DNA of 64,000 bases from Hydractinia symbiolongicarpus (Eukaryota; Cnidaria; Hydrozoa; Anthoathecata; Hydractiniidae). Below are positions 25,993 to 36,602 of this stretch, piece by piece. Location of the stretch: assembly GCF_029227915.1 (NCBI RefSeq), contig NC_079877.1, positions 3,470,001 to 3,534,000 on the forward strand, written 5' to 3'. The translations under genes and the position numbers were made by a program. Under the pieces are notes generated by a model. That model saw only the letters and a list, made by a program, of their open reading frames with translations. It was not told where the DNA came from and ran no database searches. The stretch's first letter is position 1; each line of letters starts with the position of its first letter.

Positions 25993-26687
25993 CTTAAGCC
26001 AGGATAACTTTATCTAAAGTCGATAAAATACTCATTGTATGTTATTGTACAATAAAATATAATTTAAGCCGAACCATTTCCTTGCCTGAAATTTTTCTTT
26101 AGGGGTAGGAAAAGTGGTTAACCCACTAAGGCTAATTAATATGGGATGGCTTCAGACAATAAGCATTATTGCAGTTTTTCGGATAACATGGGTCGGCTGG
26201 GCAACATAGTTTGAAACAGCGGGATGTAAGTGGGATGTAAGTGGTAATTTTACATATACTAAAATAAAACTTATATCATCTAAGTTTTTGACAATTCACT
26301 TCGATAAAATGCAAAATAATTTCAACTTAGTTTAGTATGGGATATTGAACTTGCCATATCTTTTAGCAGTGATAGGGAAAAAGTGAAAGTTATAAAACTT
26401 CCAGCCTATACCTCAGTTAGTCGCAACGTTTGTCTTTTCTTAAATTCAATAGTGGTGGTAAAATTGCCCCTCCGCCCCTCCCTTAATTTGAGACCCAAAA
26501 TACCCCCTGCAGTTTTAATAATTGCAGGGGGTATTTTAACAATTAATTACAATATCACCTGGTATATAATCCGTCCATAACCGCTTTATTACGTGACTAC
26601 ACATACTTTGAAACATGATTTTTTTATTGAAGCCAAAAAATTGATGCCATTTTTGTAAGTTCTTATTTCTATGTTGCCAGAGAGAAT
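25993..26687. other. MYND-gene intron, left of Polinton 1
   Basis: Non-coding intron sequence. It has a short foldback near 26506-26536 (CCCCCTGCAGTTTTAATAATTGCAGGGGG). It ends with AGAAT at 26683-26687, the left copy of the Polinton target duplication. Confidence 0.6.
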
Positions 26688-26983
26688 AGAGATAGGGAAA
26701 GGCGGATGTTGGGACAAGTCATCCCTCATCATCTTAAGGCAATTCATCGTTTAAAATTCACGCGATTTCTTGGGACAATTCATCTTTCCGACTCAAAATT
26801 GCATTATTCCCTCGTTTAAAATTCACTCGAAATAGCATGAATTTAGGTGTTTTTGTATCGATTTTTTTTTGCCTCTTACCTCTTACCTCTTTGTTATCTT
26901 ATGTAGCCTTATAGTGTCCTCGCGCATAGGTGATTATTCCATCATTATGGATAATTCTTTGGTCATCATCTGCATTGAGAGCG
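26688..26983 (+). repeat. left terminal inverted repeat of Polinton 1
   Basis: Mirrors 39433-39720 with a few mismatches. It is about 8 bp longer, mainly because CTCTTAC is duplicated near 26873-26888. It reaches into the last 28 or so codons of PolB, so the right repeat carries a copy of that coding tail. Confidence 0.93.
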
Positions 26984-28545
26984 AGTTTGTTTGTTTTTAT
27001 AGTGTGAACATCATGTTTAATCCATCGGAAGGTCATCTGTTCTCTGTAAATGTTCACACCATCGAACAAGCATCTCTGATAATCGTCAAACCCCATGGTC
27101 TTCTTTACTACGCACTTCTTGCCTCCCTTGCACTTTTTGTCCTCTGTTCCGTCTAACTGTTTATATGCATAGGTCTTCGCTCTAAGAGCGACAAACTCCG
27201 TCATTATATTACCGCCTAACTCATCTTTCATTAGACCAATGACCTTTTCATTCAAACCTATGGGTAAAGGTCTGTTATCTTTTTTGTCACATCCTGAAGT
27301 GTCAAATCTCAAAGCTACATCGTCAGCGATATCTTTGTAGAAGTCGTCGGTTTTAATATGATAAACGAATGAATCTGTGTCCATGTAGCAAAGCTTTAGA
27401 TTGTCACCATATTTTAGTCTCGTATAGTCGTAGTGGAACTCATACATAACTATCTTAGACAAGTCGAGAATTGCAGGTCCTAAATAGATTGGCTTGTTCA
27501 ACACGACTTTGATTTTCTGCATTTCAACACCCATCAGTGTTTCTGAGAAACAGATGCTGTCTTTGAAGTTGGGCTTCATCAGTAGTTTCTCATATTGTTG
27601 TTTCTTGGTAGCCAAGCGTATGTCTTTGTGTTTACGTTGGTTTTCCATAGCCTTACCAAAGACCGAATTATTTATCAGCTTGAAAAAATCTTTCTCGAAG
27701 TCGTTCTTTGATTTTGTGCCCAAAACGGTGTTAAAATCGATGTACGGTTTCAACCATGCGCTTTTCTCAAATTCTATCACCCTATGAACCTTATCAAGAA
27801 CAAGACCATGTTTCAACGCTTGATCAAGCGCACGGATGTGAATAACATAATTTTTTCTGTCAGAAAGGCATGGAGTTAGCTTTTCGACCCCATTAATCTC
27901 CATTCGCTTAGGCATCAAAGGAAGATCGTTATGCGTATCATGTAGCTCTTTTGGATATCTCACATCCACCTCGATTATGTAACCATTTTCACCGTTTTCC
28001 TCAGCCAACATACGAATGAGTTTAGTCGTGAATTTATTAGGATCATCAACCCACTTGAACTTTCCCGTTAGTAATTTTTGAATCATAGCCCATCCATACA
28101 GATTGTTTGCATCAAGATACTGGAGATAGCTGGTCTCTTCGGTCGTCTTATATCGAACACCCATATATTTGTTGTTTGCTTTAGCATGTCTATGAACAGC
28201 CTGAGTGAGACCTCCTCTAATACCTTTCTCCATAAACAGAAACATATCCATATCATGCAACAAATCTAGCTTAATCTCGGTCTTTTTCAAACATGCTTGC
28301 CAAGCTAACCCAGGAGTAGTGTAAAAATTTGCAGGATACAATTGATAATGTTTTAGGCATGTTTCCCTAAAAGTCTCAAAAACATCAGCAAGCAATAGAA
28401 CGTCTGTCTTGAGGTAGATATCATGATACACACCCATATTTTTGATTTTCATGTCTTTCCACACCTTCTGCGCATGCGCATAATCAGCATCACTGATACC
28501 GCTCATGTTCAACTTGCTGTAAAAAGCATGTTTTGCCGGAAGCTA
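26899..28545 (-). pseudogene. Polinton 1 protein-primed DNA polymerase B, palm/fingers part
   Basis: C-terminal half of a family B polymerase (DNA_pol_B_2 type) that would copy the element by protein priming. Motif A is YLDANNLYGWAM, motif B is INNSVFGKAM and motif C is YMDTDS, all with catalytic Asp residues present. The segment after the exonuclease domain starts in a different frame, so a single frameshift near 28540-28552 separates it from the exonuclease half. Otherwise the 537-codon frame is open to its stop at 26899. The last codons lie in the left inverted repeat. Confidence 0.9.
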
Positions 28546-30148
28546 TAGTTTCATTGAACTTATCGAAAGAATCAACGTATTCATATGGATAAACTCCTTT
28601 TCTTCTCAATAGTTTGAATTGCTCATCACCCTTGAAGAATTTTCGAAGATTTTTACACTGCTCATCAGATAGATTGTTTACCAACTTATCCAGGCTACTA
28701 GCCATGAAACGAACTGAATCAATAAATCTCAATTGTATCCTGATGTCCCTTTTCTCGCCTTTCTTCACATATTCACCAACCTTAACATCCAATGAGAAAG
28801 AGATGTATTTCTCTTTGTTTTCGGCGATGACGGTAATCTTTTCTTCTCCATGTTGTTTGGCCAATTCTTTGATGAATAGATGTGCATCGTACCCGCTCAG
28901 ACTGTGGAAGACGATTGGGATGTATTTAGGCACTTTGTAACGGAGATTGCAAGACCGATGTGCAGCTCCACGAAATTTACCAGTAAAATAACAGTGATCA
29001 GCAACACGCATATCCTGGTTGAAATGTCTCTTGCATATGTTGCACTTTCTAGAATTGACTAATTTTGTCACCTCATCATTTGTGAGATCTTGCATTCTTC
29101 TTTTTGAACACATATTGTATAGCCTTTTCACTTCACCTACTACATGATTCACAAAGCGTAAAACACGGTCTTCACCGCGGTAAAGCGCTATAGGATTTGG
29201 AACTTCACCATAACTAAATTTGCTGTAACAACAGAAACCTGTGGGGATATGTTTACCGACTTTTTCAGTGGATGATCCGCTATTTTTCTCTTCTTCAGAC
29301 ACCTCTTTTGACAAAGCTTCGAAATCGGCATACATGATAAATGGGGCTTTGAGCTGGTACTGACCATTGTTAAATTTAACGGTGCTACCCTCTTTAAGGA
29401 GTTGAATCTTAGCAGCATCGTTATTCTTGCAATATTCGAAGTGTTCATCCCTATTTTGTTCGCTTGAAAAACCAGAGAGACAATTCAAGCAATAATGCTC
29501 TTTATTTTTATGCTTCGAGTTGACCTTATTTAAGACACCGCTCAAGTTCTTTACAGCTATATAATGACTATTTTCCTTCTCACACAGTAAAAACAAAACA
29601 ACCGTTTCTTTGCGATCAAGATGCTTCGACTTACGACACATATAGACACAATTACCTCCTTCTTTAGTTAAGACATGCACAGCAATATCAGGGTTTCTTC
29701 TCTCAAACAAATCTATCTTATTCAATGGCATCGGAAACGATAAACCATTCCAATTATAGTTATCATACTTCTTGAGAGTTGAGATTCGTTCAGGATGATT
29801 ATCGATCTTATCATGATTGAGAGCTGCGATAATAGCCCACCTAAAACATTCATCATCATCTTCATTTTTAGGATTGGTTATCGATTTCTTTCCGCTAAAA
29901 TTCTTAGGTAGCGGCAAGTAAGAGCTGCCTCTCGTTAATTTTAGCTTGTGAAAGTCTACATCAATATTTAAAATTTTATCGATAACAAAGCCGGATTGAG
30001 GTAACGCAGGGTTTTCAATCTGCTCGATTATCTTTTTGAACATATTATTAACAACATTAGATATATCGTTTTCATTGTGAATTGTTTCCATATAGCTATT
30101 GAACGCCTTATTAACATAGATTGTCGCTTCAGGATTGGATAAATCCTA
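28490..30148 (-). pseudogene. Polinton 1 DNA polymerase B, exonuclease part
   Basis: N-terminal half of the same polymerase. In the 533-codon frame from 30091 there is a C-x2-C-x12-H-x3-C zinc-knuckle-like site (from C201), YADFEAL with the Exo I Asp256 and Glu258, an endonuclease VII-like segment (VADHCYFTGKFRGAAH) and the Exo II-like SGYDAHL. The frame extends upstream of 30091 with family-like sequence but meets an in-frame TAG at 30148-30146. It ends at 28490 after a frameshift, so no intact polymerase can be made. Confidence 0.88.
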
Positions 30149-30500
30149 CTTTCTCCATTTGATCCACACAGTTGCTTGAATTTTTATTGATTTTTTGTTT
30201 TTGAGTTCCCTCTTAATCAGATCAATTAAGACAGGTCGAACCTTTTTGAGAAACAAATCAACATCCTTTTTTCCATCTGAGTTTATCTTGAACCTTTTTT
30301 TAAGAACCATTAAACGCTGTTTCAATAGGAGTAAATTCTTTTTCCTCTTTTTCTTTTTTTCTCCTCTTTCTCTCCTCTATCCTTTTTATACAAATCCAGA
30401 ACCTTATCTCTCAGGGTTCTGAAAGCTTTACTCGCTTTCTCCTTAATAGCTTTAGGTACATGATTTATTAACCATTGTCTCCATTCATTCAACTTGTTTT
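30149..30500 (-). pseudogene. Polinton 1 polymerase, broken linker region
   Basis: This stretch joins the SAP part to the exonuclease part. It keeps recognisable pieces in shifting frames (INHVPKAIKEKAS, VLDLYKK, then DLFLKKVRPVLIDLIKREL) but with at least two frameshifts near 30350-30370 and a stop near 30300. It is an old copy of the polymerase N-terminal region. Confidence 0.7.
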
Positions 30501-30767
30501 TTACCTGGGTCTATTTTTTGCCATTTCTTGCTGCTCAAACAAATCCATGTCTTGTTGGCCAGGAATAATTGTAACAGGTCGGACTGGTTTGAACCGTCTA
30601 GTAGATCTTGGCGGTGGAACAGGTTGACCATTTCTCATCGGTCTTATAGCAGAAACAGGGCCTGATAATAATTCGAGCAACTCAGCTTTTCTGAGTTTTG
30701 AGTAGCCATGTAGGCCGCGTTCTCTGGCAAGAGCTTTTAATTCAACAACGGTATTTTGCGAAGTCAT
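30501..30767 (-). CDS. Polinton 1 SAP-domain protein, N-terminal part of the polymerase ORF
   Basis: 88 codons from ATG at 30767. Residues 6-35 form a SAP motif (VELKALARERGLHGYSKLRK), a small helix-turn-helix that binds DNA, followed by a Pro/Arg-rich tail. The stop at 30503-30501 is followed at once by family-like polymerase linker sequence. I therefore infer that it is the N terminus of the full PolB cut off by a mutation rather than a free gene. Confidence 0.7.
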   Translation of the reverse strand: MTSQNTVVELKALARERGLHGYSKLRKAELLELLSGPVSAIRPMRNGQPVPPPRSTRRFKPVRPVTIIPGQQDMDLFEQQEMAKNRPR

Positions 30768-30918
30768 GTTGGTGATATGTTATTACAATTAACTCTCTTT
30801 ATATCATTTTTAATTTTTCAATTTTCAACTAAAAAGACTCGTAACCTTTGCGTTCTTTTTTTTTTGTTACTCGTCCATTAAGTAACAAAAAAGCCTTTAC
30901 GACTCTGGCGAGGTCAAT

Positions 30919-31224
30919 TTATTTTTTGGAAGCCTTCCTGTCTTCTTTCTTGTCATTATAGCGTTTTTGGTAGCTGAGATATCTGTCTCTGTTGTTTTGA
31001 ATCCAGTTCGAATAGTATCTATTACATGCTTGTTTAGTATCAGGATCAAGAGTATAAGATGGGTCCTTATCATTCTTTTCAAGGACCTCGAGCAATTTAG
31101 TTTTGTTCATTTGGGAAGCATATTTTATTTTTCGTGATGCACATGATTTTCTTAACGTTTTGACGTTCATTGATTTGTACTTTGAAACGGGAGTATCGTA
31201 ATGTACTTCTGTTTTGTCAGTCAT
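30919..31224 (-). CDS. Polinton 1 small SAP-like protein, 101 aa
   Basis: Intact frame starting MTDKTEVHYD. Residues about 19-50 (MNVKTLRKSC ... NKTKLLEVLE) have the helix-loop-helix spacing of a SAP motif, and the tail is rich in Lys and Arg. It lies head to head with the integrase (103 bp between starts), so a divergent promoter is likely at 31225-31327. A DNA-binding role is inferred. Confidence 0.65.
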   Translation of the reverse strand: MTDKTEVHYDTPVSKYKSMNVKTLRKSCASRKIKYASQMNKTKLLEVLEKNDKDPSYTLDPDTKQACNRYYSNWIQNNRDRYLSYQKRYNDKKEDRKASKK

Positions 31225-31327
31225 TTTTTGCTATACATATTAGAACAAAAAAAAACTTTTAAGTCACTTTTTGTCATGCTACATCATAACAAAATGAGCT
31301 AAATAAAGGTGTGCATAAATAAAAAAA

Positions 31328-32312
31328 ATGTCAAACTCTAAACTTCAAGAGATTTACTATCAACCTCAAAATTTATGGAAAGGACAAAAGGCTGTTCAAA
31401 ATTTAAGAGGATTTGGCTTCAAGCCAAATGAAATTAAGAAGTGGCTATCAAAACAAGCATTTTGGCAAGTACATTTACCTGCTCCAAAACATGTTGAAAG
31501 ACCACATTATGAAGTTACTACTCCTAATGATTTATATCAATTCGATTTATTGTACATGCCTGGTGACATACTGTATGGTAATAGATATAAGTATATTTTG
31601 TCTGGAATCGATGTTGCTTCCAGATACAAAGTAGCCCGACCTTTGAAGACTAAGAAAGCCAAAGAGATTGCCGCTATGATTGAAGACATCTACAAGGTTG
31701 GATCTTTAACTTATCCGAAAACTTTCCAATGTGATAACGGTTCAGAATTCAAAGCAGATTTGACAAAATTGTTGGAGAAGCATAATGTTGAAATTAAAAA
31801 AGCGACTACAAAATATAAGCATAGCCACACAGCTTTTGTTGAGGCGTTGAACAAGATACTTGCCGAAAATTTATTCAAAATACAAGATGCTCAAGAACTG
31901 AATGATTCGGAAAAGGTATCATCTACATGGGTTAAGCATTTGTATAAACTGATTGATAGGTTAAACGATACAAAGACGCGAATGATTGGTATTAAACCAA
32001 AAGATGCTATTAAGATGAAAGAGGTGCCTATTGCTAAACGAGAGAATTATCCACCTGAAGTAGAACTACCTCAAGATGGGCTTTATAGATATCTATTGCA
32101 ACCTGGTGAAGAACATGATGATGGGCGGAGACAAGCAACCGATATAAATATGGTCAAAAAATTCATATCGATTAAATGAGGTAATAGAGCAACCTGGTAA
32201 CCGTGTAATGTACTATGTTCAAGACGGATCTAGACGAGCTTTTGTAAAAGAGGAATTGATGTTAATACCTGAAGATACAGAATTACCTCCTGATTATGTG
32301 CAAGGTTGGTGA
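31328..32312 (+). pseudogene. Polinton 1 retrovirus-type integrase, frameshifted
   Basis: rve-fold integrase that would insert the element. Residues D73 (YQFDLLYM), D136 (CDNGSEF) and E172 (AFVEALNK) form a DD35E triad. The frame is open for 283 codons, then a single frameshift near 32145-32152 moves the C-terminal domain (YRLNEVIEQ ... AFVKEELMLIPE) into another frame ending in TGA at 32310-32312. The comparison is the intact copy in Polinton 2, which has the same C-terminal domain in frame. The catalytic core itself is undamaged. Confidence 0.92.
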
Positions 32313-32384
32313 AAAAGGGGCGATACATAAAAAGTATCTTTACTTGTTTCTAGTAAAGATGATTGTGATTTTGTCTTGCATGGT

Positions 32385-32722
32385 TTAGCGCCACATAATG
32401 TCATAATTAAAGAACTGCCTTTCATGATTCTTTTGAGATTGCTTGAGACCTTTTGATCTGACAAAGGCTTCCCTAGAGCCCCAACCATAATCCTTTAATT
32501 CAACGCAAAGTCTTGCAGGCAACTACGTCTTATATAAATTTCTTCTTCTGTCTTGAACCTCTGTATACATAGCTGTTCCATAACCAACTTTAGACGCAGG
32601 TGTGTCTATCCCACCCGCAGAATAACAAGGTAAATCACGTTTTCAGGTAGCTCTCCCCACTTTATGATTGGAACAAATTGTTCCATGTTTTGTTCAAATG
32701 TTTCAACTGTTGGAAATTCCAT
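32385..32722 (-). pseudogene. Polinton 1 small conserved protein, broken
   Basis: ATG at 32722 opens MEFPTVETFEQNMEQFVPI. After about 32 codons the frame is lost near 32625. A second frame continues with GYGTAMYTEVQDRRR, a TAG stop, then ELKDYGWGSREAFVR and a stop at 32387-32385. I know no function; it resembles small proteins found in related elements. It is convergent with the integrase. Confidence 0.5.
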
Positions 32723-32831
32723 TGTTTTTTTTGTCTATATATTTACGATTATATCTCTTTATACCATTTTCAATTGTTAATTTTTCAAATTGACGAGCAC
32801 ATGAAATATATGAATGGTACACAGGCACAAA

Positions 32832-33398
32832 TTACGAACTTTGTTCTGGATTTAACTTCTTTTTTAGATTTTGAAGTTCTGCCATCAAACTTTTCTCAAA
32901 CTGATTACGTGTTTCACTCTCCATCTTTCTATCTGTTGAGGTCATATTTTCCAGAGCTTTGTAGGTAATCTTTCCGTCATTCAATGCTTGTGAGATACTG
33001 GTTTCAAACACAGCAATCGCAGATGTTACAACATCATATAATTTCATGGCTTTGTCGAGTTTCTTTTGGTATTTTTTAATCAACGCTGTGATAATGCCAG
33101 CGGAAATAGAGCCGGCTAAGGCTACGCTACTTAATCCGACAGAGATAGGCATTCCAATAATAGTAGCCCCTGTTGCAACTGAACCAATGCCAGAGCCAAT
33201 GGTTATAGCGCTTGAGCTGGCATTTATTAGTATCAATCGGTGTAGTGCTTTGTTGTATTTCTCATACTTGGTATTAAATTTGTTCTTTAATTTTATGAAC
33301 TCTTCAAGTTGAGAATTCATTATACTTGTGTTAAACTTATCTTGCTCACTCGAATACTCAGGAGCAGTGGGTAACTTTGGATAAATCTTAAAACTCAT
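32832..33398 (-). CDS. Polinton 1 predicted membrane protein, 188 aa
   Basis: I choose ATG at 33398 (MSFKIYPKLPTAPEY), which lies 60 bp from the start of the opposite gene, over an upstream extension without family features. The layout is a short N-terminal Pro-containing motif, a charged helix, a long Gly/Ala/Ser-rich hydrophobic stretch (SAITIGSGIGSVATG ... ALAGSISAGIITALI) able to form a membrane hairpin, and a C-terminal charged helix. The frame is intact. The role is unknown; a virion or host-membrane component is a guess. Confidence 0.65.
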   Translation of the reverse strand: MSFKIYPKLPTAPEYSSEQDKFNTSIMNSQLEEFIKLKNKFNTKYEKYNKALHRLILINASSSAITIGSGIGSVATGATIIGMPISVGLSSVALAGSISAGIITALIKKYQKKLDKAMKLYDVVTSAIAVFETSISQALNDGKITYKALENMTSTDRKMESETRNQFEKSLMAELQNLKKKLNPEQSS

Positions 33399-33458
33399 TT
33401 TTATTTTAGAGATAGCTATTTTCATAAAAAGAGAAAAATTATCCTCTAAATAAATAAA

Positions 33459-34699
33459 ATGGCAGACATTGACATTGATCCTTTTGGAGAACACGAAAAA
33501 CCTGATGAGACAACAGATGAGACGTTTCCTCTCATACCCACTGGAGACCGTACGGGTGTACAAATACATACATCAGGTGAAAAAGAAACATCATTTGGAG
33601 GTCTCAGTCAGAATACTAGAGTTTTGCAGGAAATAGTTAAAGGGCTGTGTGATAGATTATCTGAAAGATTCCAGCCAAAACCTGAGGTGTTATATACCGA
33701 CCTGTTTGAAATTAGAGATGGTGAATTATACTACAAAGACAGTAGCAAACCATTGACAAACAATGGAAGACTAAGGGATACTGATACTATAGCAGAAATA
33801 TTAGGCAAGAGAAGGCTGCGTAATTTAGGGTTTGATATCTAAAAATAAGTTGTCTGCACGACAAGCAGCTAAGCTAAACAAAATACAAGAAGAACTACCT
33901 TCATCGTCTAGAATAACAAATGCAATTGACATTGAGCTGGATACAATTATTGAAAATATAAGTGATACTACAGAAGATTTGGTTCGCCAATCATCAATCG
34001 ATCATGAAACAATTCAGACTGATGATCTATTTGAATATCCTGTGCGTGAATTGTTAGGATTGGATAAAGCATTGAGAAACATACGAGGAAGTCTTCAGGA
34101 TGAGGTCGCAAAAGAGCATCAGCATATTGATAGAGAAAACAAGTTGGAAGAAATGGAAAACTCAACAAATATGACCGATGAACAACGAAATGAAGTCAAA
34201 GAAAGAATGGAGGGATTACATGAAGAGTTGGAAACTAGACAGGAAAGTATCGATGTTCTCAAGGGTAAATTAAACAGTCAAGTTACGAGCATCAGAGAAA
34301 CCATTGCTAAAATCCTCAACAAAGATACCACATTGGGTGAAAAGATACGAACACTATTCCGTGAACAAGGTATCACAATCGTTAGCATTCTGACAGCCTT
34401 TGGCATGGCTATTGGTGTTCTTGTGGAGGGTCGACAAGTCGCTCACAAAATCCTGACAAAGGTGATGATAAAAAGGACGGGGCAAAGGAATGTAAAAAAA
34501 CAAGTTAAAGGCGTTGGGGTCTCTGTTGGGAAGGCTGGCAGGTAAAGCTGCTGCAGCTCTACCGGGTATATTAGGATCCATCGTGTCATGGTTACTCAAT
34601 CGAGCGAAAGAAGTGGTAGGTTGGTTGAGTCAAAACCTGTGGGCTTTGGTAGTTGGAATCGGAGGTCTGATATACACCTATCTCATGACAAAGAGTTAA
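33459..34699 (+). pseudogene. Polinton 1 coiled-coil/transmembrane protein, broken into three frames
   Basis: One ancestral gene is now three overlapping frames: 33459-33842, about 33840-34545, and 34514-34699. Part 1 has an acidic N terminus and GELYYKDSSKPLTNNGRL. Part 2 has LLGLDKALRNIRGSLQDEV, a long charged coiled coil and EKIRTLFREQGITIVSILTA (membrane-like). Part 3 has KAAAALPGILGSIVSWLLN and a final helix, LWALVVGIGGLIYTYLM. Breaks lie near 33835-33842 and 34490-34545. The homologue in Polinton 2 (48374-49460) keeps the first two parts in one frame, which supports a single gene. It is probably a membrane-anchored structural protein. Confidence 0.75.
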
Positions 34700-34754
34700 T
34701 TCTCTTACAGCTTTTATGTTACGATACATGTAACATAATTTTTTCTCCCCCTCT

Positions 34755-35177
34755 TCATCTTTCAAAATACCACCCAATTCCACCAATTCCAAGCATACTC
34801 AAAGTAATAAAAGCCAATTCCCTTTCATGTTGATCATGACTCGGTGTATAAAAGTCGCTCAATACAGGCTCCCGTGGTAAAGGTTCAAGATGTTTACCAA
34901 ATACCCTATTGTATTCGCGCATTGCATCGTTTAGCTCTATAAATTTTGAATTGGCCTTCTTTTCGAACCTGAGCTGCTTATTGATAAAGTCTATTCTCTC
35001 TTGTCTTTTTTGTTGCCATTCAATTTGTGCTTTTTGTAATTTCTCTATGGCCAAATCATGACGTTTTCTTTCAGCGTCGATGCGATCTTTTGATAAACTT
35101 GAAAAGAGATAACTTGATCCTGTGAAAGCCAAAGCGTTAGCTAAAGCCCCTCCCAACATCATTGCAATTGAAGCCAT
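34755..35177 (-). CDS. Polinton 1 conserved protein, 140 aa, homologue of 46709-47098
   Basis: Intact frame starting MASIAMMLGGALANALAF, a hydrophobic N-terminal segment. A central Lys/Arg/Gln-rich helix (KAQIEWQQKRQERIDFINKQL) follows, then a second hydrophobic segment near the C terminus (LAFITLSMLGIGGIGWYF). Polinton 2 carries a clear homologue with the same layout. The stop lies 3 bp before the start of the next gene. Function unknown. Confidence 0.75.
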   Translation of the reverse strand: MASIAMMLGGALANALAFTGSSYLFSSLSKDRIDAERKRHDLAIEKLQKAQIEWQQKRQERIDFINKQLRFEKKANSKFIELNDAMREYNRVFGKHLEPLPREPVLSDFYTPSHDQHERELAFITLSMLGIGGIGWYFER

Positions 35178-35179
35178 AT

Positions 35180-35407
35180 TTAGATATTGATATTTTCAGG
35201 TAAAATCTTTTGCTTAATTAAGTATTCTCTTGTTATTTCACTAGCGGCAACAATGGCAACTAGTTTTCCTGTATCTTCCAAGTCAAATTTTTGAATTGAG
35301 GGAGGTGTCATTTTTAACACCTTTTTTCCTAGCATCGAATAGCCGATAGCGAAAACGCAGACGACTGATGCGTGATATAAATCGTTGACGATACTTTTCT
35401 TGTCCAT
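35180..35407 (-). CDS. Polinton 1 small membrane protein, 75 aa
   Basis: Intact frame MDKKSIVNDLYHASVVCVF with a hydrophobic segment containing GYSMLGKKVLK and a second (LVAIVAASEI). The homologue in Polinton 2 (44362-44612) has the matching AMLGKRFLG. It lies 2 bp upstream of the 140-aa gene's start on the same strand, so the two are probably one transcript. Confidence 0.7.
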   Translation of the reverse strand: MDKKSIVNDLYHASVVCVFAIGYSMLGKKVLKMTPPSIQKFDLEDTGKLVAIVAASEITREYLIKQKILPENINI

Positions 35408-35560
35408 TTTATTATATATTGCGAGATTATATATTGCGAGATTATCTTTTTATTCCATTTCAAGTTTATTTATTTTCACAGGTATTTTAGATTTTTGCGG
35501 AAGGGAAGCGACACTCGCTGGCTTAGTATATAACATTTGGTCTTTCTTTTTATACACAAA

Positions 35561-35806
35561 TTAAGCAAAGCCACCAACTAAACCGAGAGCTATTATTCCT
35601 CCTATAGCGTAGTTCATAGGCTGTTCATTCGGTTTGGTAGGAGAATCTCCCTCTCCACTTTCTTTTTGAGGTGTCTGTGACTGTGTTATGGACACTTGTT
35701 TTAATTCTTCTCGCTTTTTACGGTTGTATTCCGCCAACCTCTTACCTGCTTCAACCTTTTTAGGGTTCTTCGTTGTCACTTGAATGGGAGTCTGTTTTTC
35801 TGACAT
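35561..35806 (-). CDS. Polinton 1 small basic/TM protein, 81 aa
   Basis: Intact frame. Its hallmark is KNPKKVEAGKRLAEYNRKKR, a basic motif shared with the Polinton 2 proteins at 44007 (RVAAGKRLAEWNRKNK) and, more loosely, 43671. A Ser/Thr/Pro-rich linker leads to a C-terminal membrane segment (YAIGGIIALGLVGGF). This is a likely tail-anchored protein that could bind nucleic acid through the basic motif; that is inference. Confidence 0.7.
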   Translation of the reverse strand: MSEKQTPIQVTTKNPKKVEAGKRLAEYNRKKREELKQVSITQSQTPQKESGEGDSPTKPNEQPMNYAIGGIIALGLVGGFA

Positions 35807-35939
35807 TTTTATTATCTGCTATATTTATATTATTTGTGTTTAAATTTCTTCCATTGATATAATGCCTCCCGGTAATAAGTCCAACACTGAGTGGTGCTAA
35901 CAATGAGCCGAATTTATAATATAAGACACATGTGAATCT

Positions 35940-36380
35940 TTAAAGGGCAGAGTTTAAGAAGGGGTCATTTTCCAGGTCATTGCTCAATGCATCTTGATTG
36001 TTTATTCCCAAGACTGTACAAGCTCCCATAGAATACATGTGAATGATTGATTTACCTAAGGACTTCACCATCTGACCTGATAGTTTAGCTTCATAGATAC
36101 TAAAAAGTTTTTCCATCTCTTCAGCGTTGAGTTTGTGAATTTGCTCTTCAGTGTACATTTTCCCTAAGTATAGCTTGCTATTTCCAGTTAAGACACACTC
36201 GAGCAATTTTTGCTTTTTGACCTCACTATTTGGCTGAGAAAATTCACCTGGAACATCATGTCCAATTAAACTATCGATTGCTGTTTCCGCCATTTTTATT
36301 AGGGAGAAGTATTTTTTTAAGACAAAACCGGTAAAAAATAGCAGGATGCTTAATAACATGAAGTTAACATATTCTATCAT
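35940..36380 (-). CDS. Polinton 1 membrane protein, 146 aa, homologue of 43091-43687
   Basis: The N-terminal membrane helix (MLLSILLFFTGFVL) is followed by a polar middle and then IIHMYSMGACTVLGINNQ and ALSNDLENDPFLNSAL before the stop. The Polinton 2 homologue shares LYSKAIG and RHDLENDPII but continues about 50 residues further with a hydrophobic C terminus. This copy is therefore shortened at the C terminus. Confidence 0.65.
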   Translation of the reverse strand: MIEYVNFMLLSILLFFTGFVLKKYFSLIKMAETAIDSLIGHDVPGEFSQPNSEVKKQKLLECVLTGNSKLYLGKMYTEEQIHKLNAEEMEKLFSIYEAKLSGQMVKSLGKSIIHMYSMGACTVLGINNQDALSNDLENDPFLNSAL

Positions 36381-36408
36381 TTTGTTATATCTGTTGTAAT
36401 TTTCTTAT

Positions 36409-36535
36409 ATTCTCTTATAGTTTTGTTGGAATTTGCTGCACAAGAGTTTGCTATCTTCTTATAGTTTTGTTGAAATTTGCTGCACAAGAGTTGCTATCTT
36501 CTTATAGTTTTGTTGAAATTTGCTGTATAGCAGTC
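36409..36535. repeat. three tandem units of about 45 bp
   Basis: TTCTTATAGTTTTGTTGAAA followed by TTTGCTGCACAAGAG is repeated three times, the last copy diverging. It lies between the ATPase stop and the start of the 146-aa gene on the same strand, so it occupies that gene's 5' leader or promoter. Confidence 0.75.
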
Positions 36536-36602
36536 TTGCAAGAGCCTGTAGTATTCTTATAGCTTTGTTACAAGAGTCTTGTAACAAAAAACGTCAATCT
36601 GC

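Noticed and set aside
27494-27787. Plus-strand ORFs inside the Polinton polymerase
   Set aside because: They are shadows of the polymerase reading frame on the other strand.
32294-32488. 64-codon minus-strand ORF near the integrase end as a protease
   Set aside because: It is an off-frame reading of the broken small gene at 32385-32722 and shows no catalytic His/Cys arrangement of adenovirus-type proteases.
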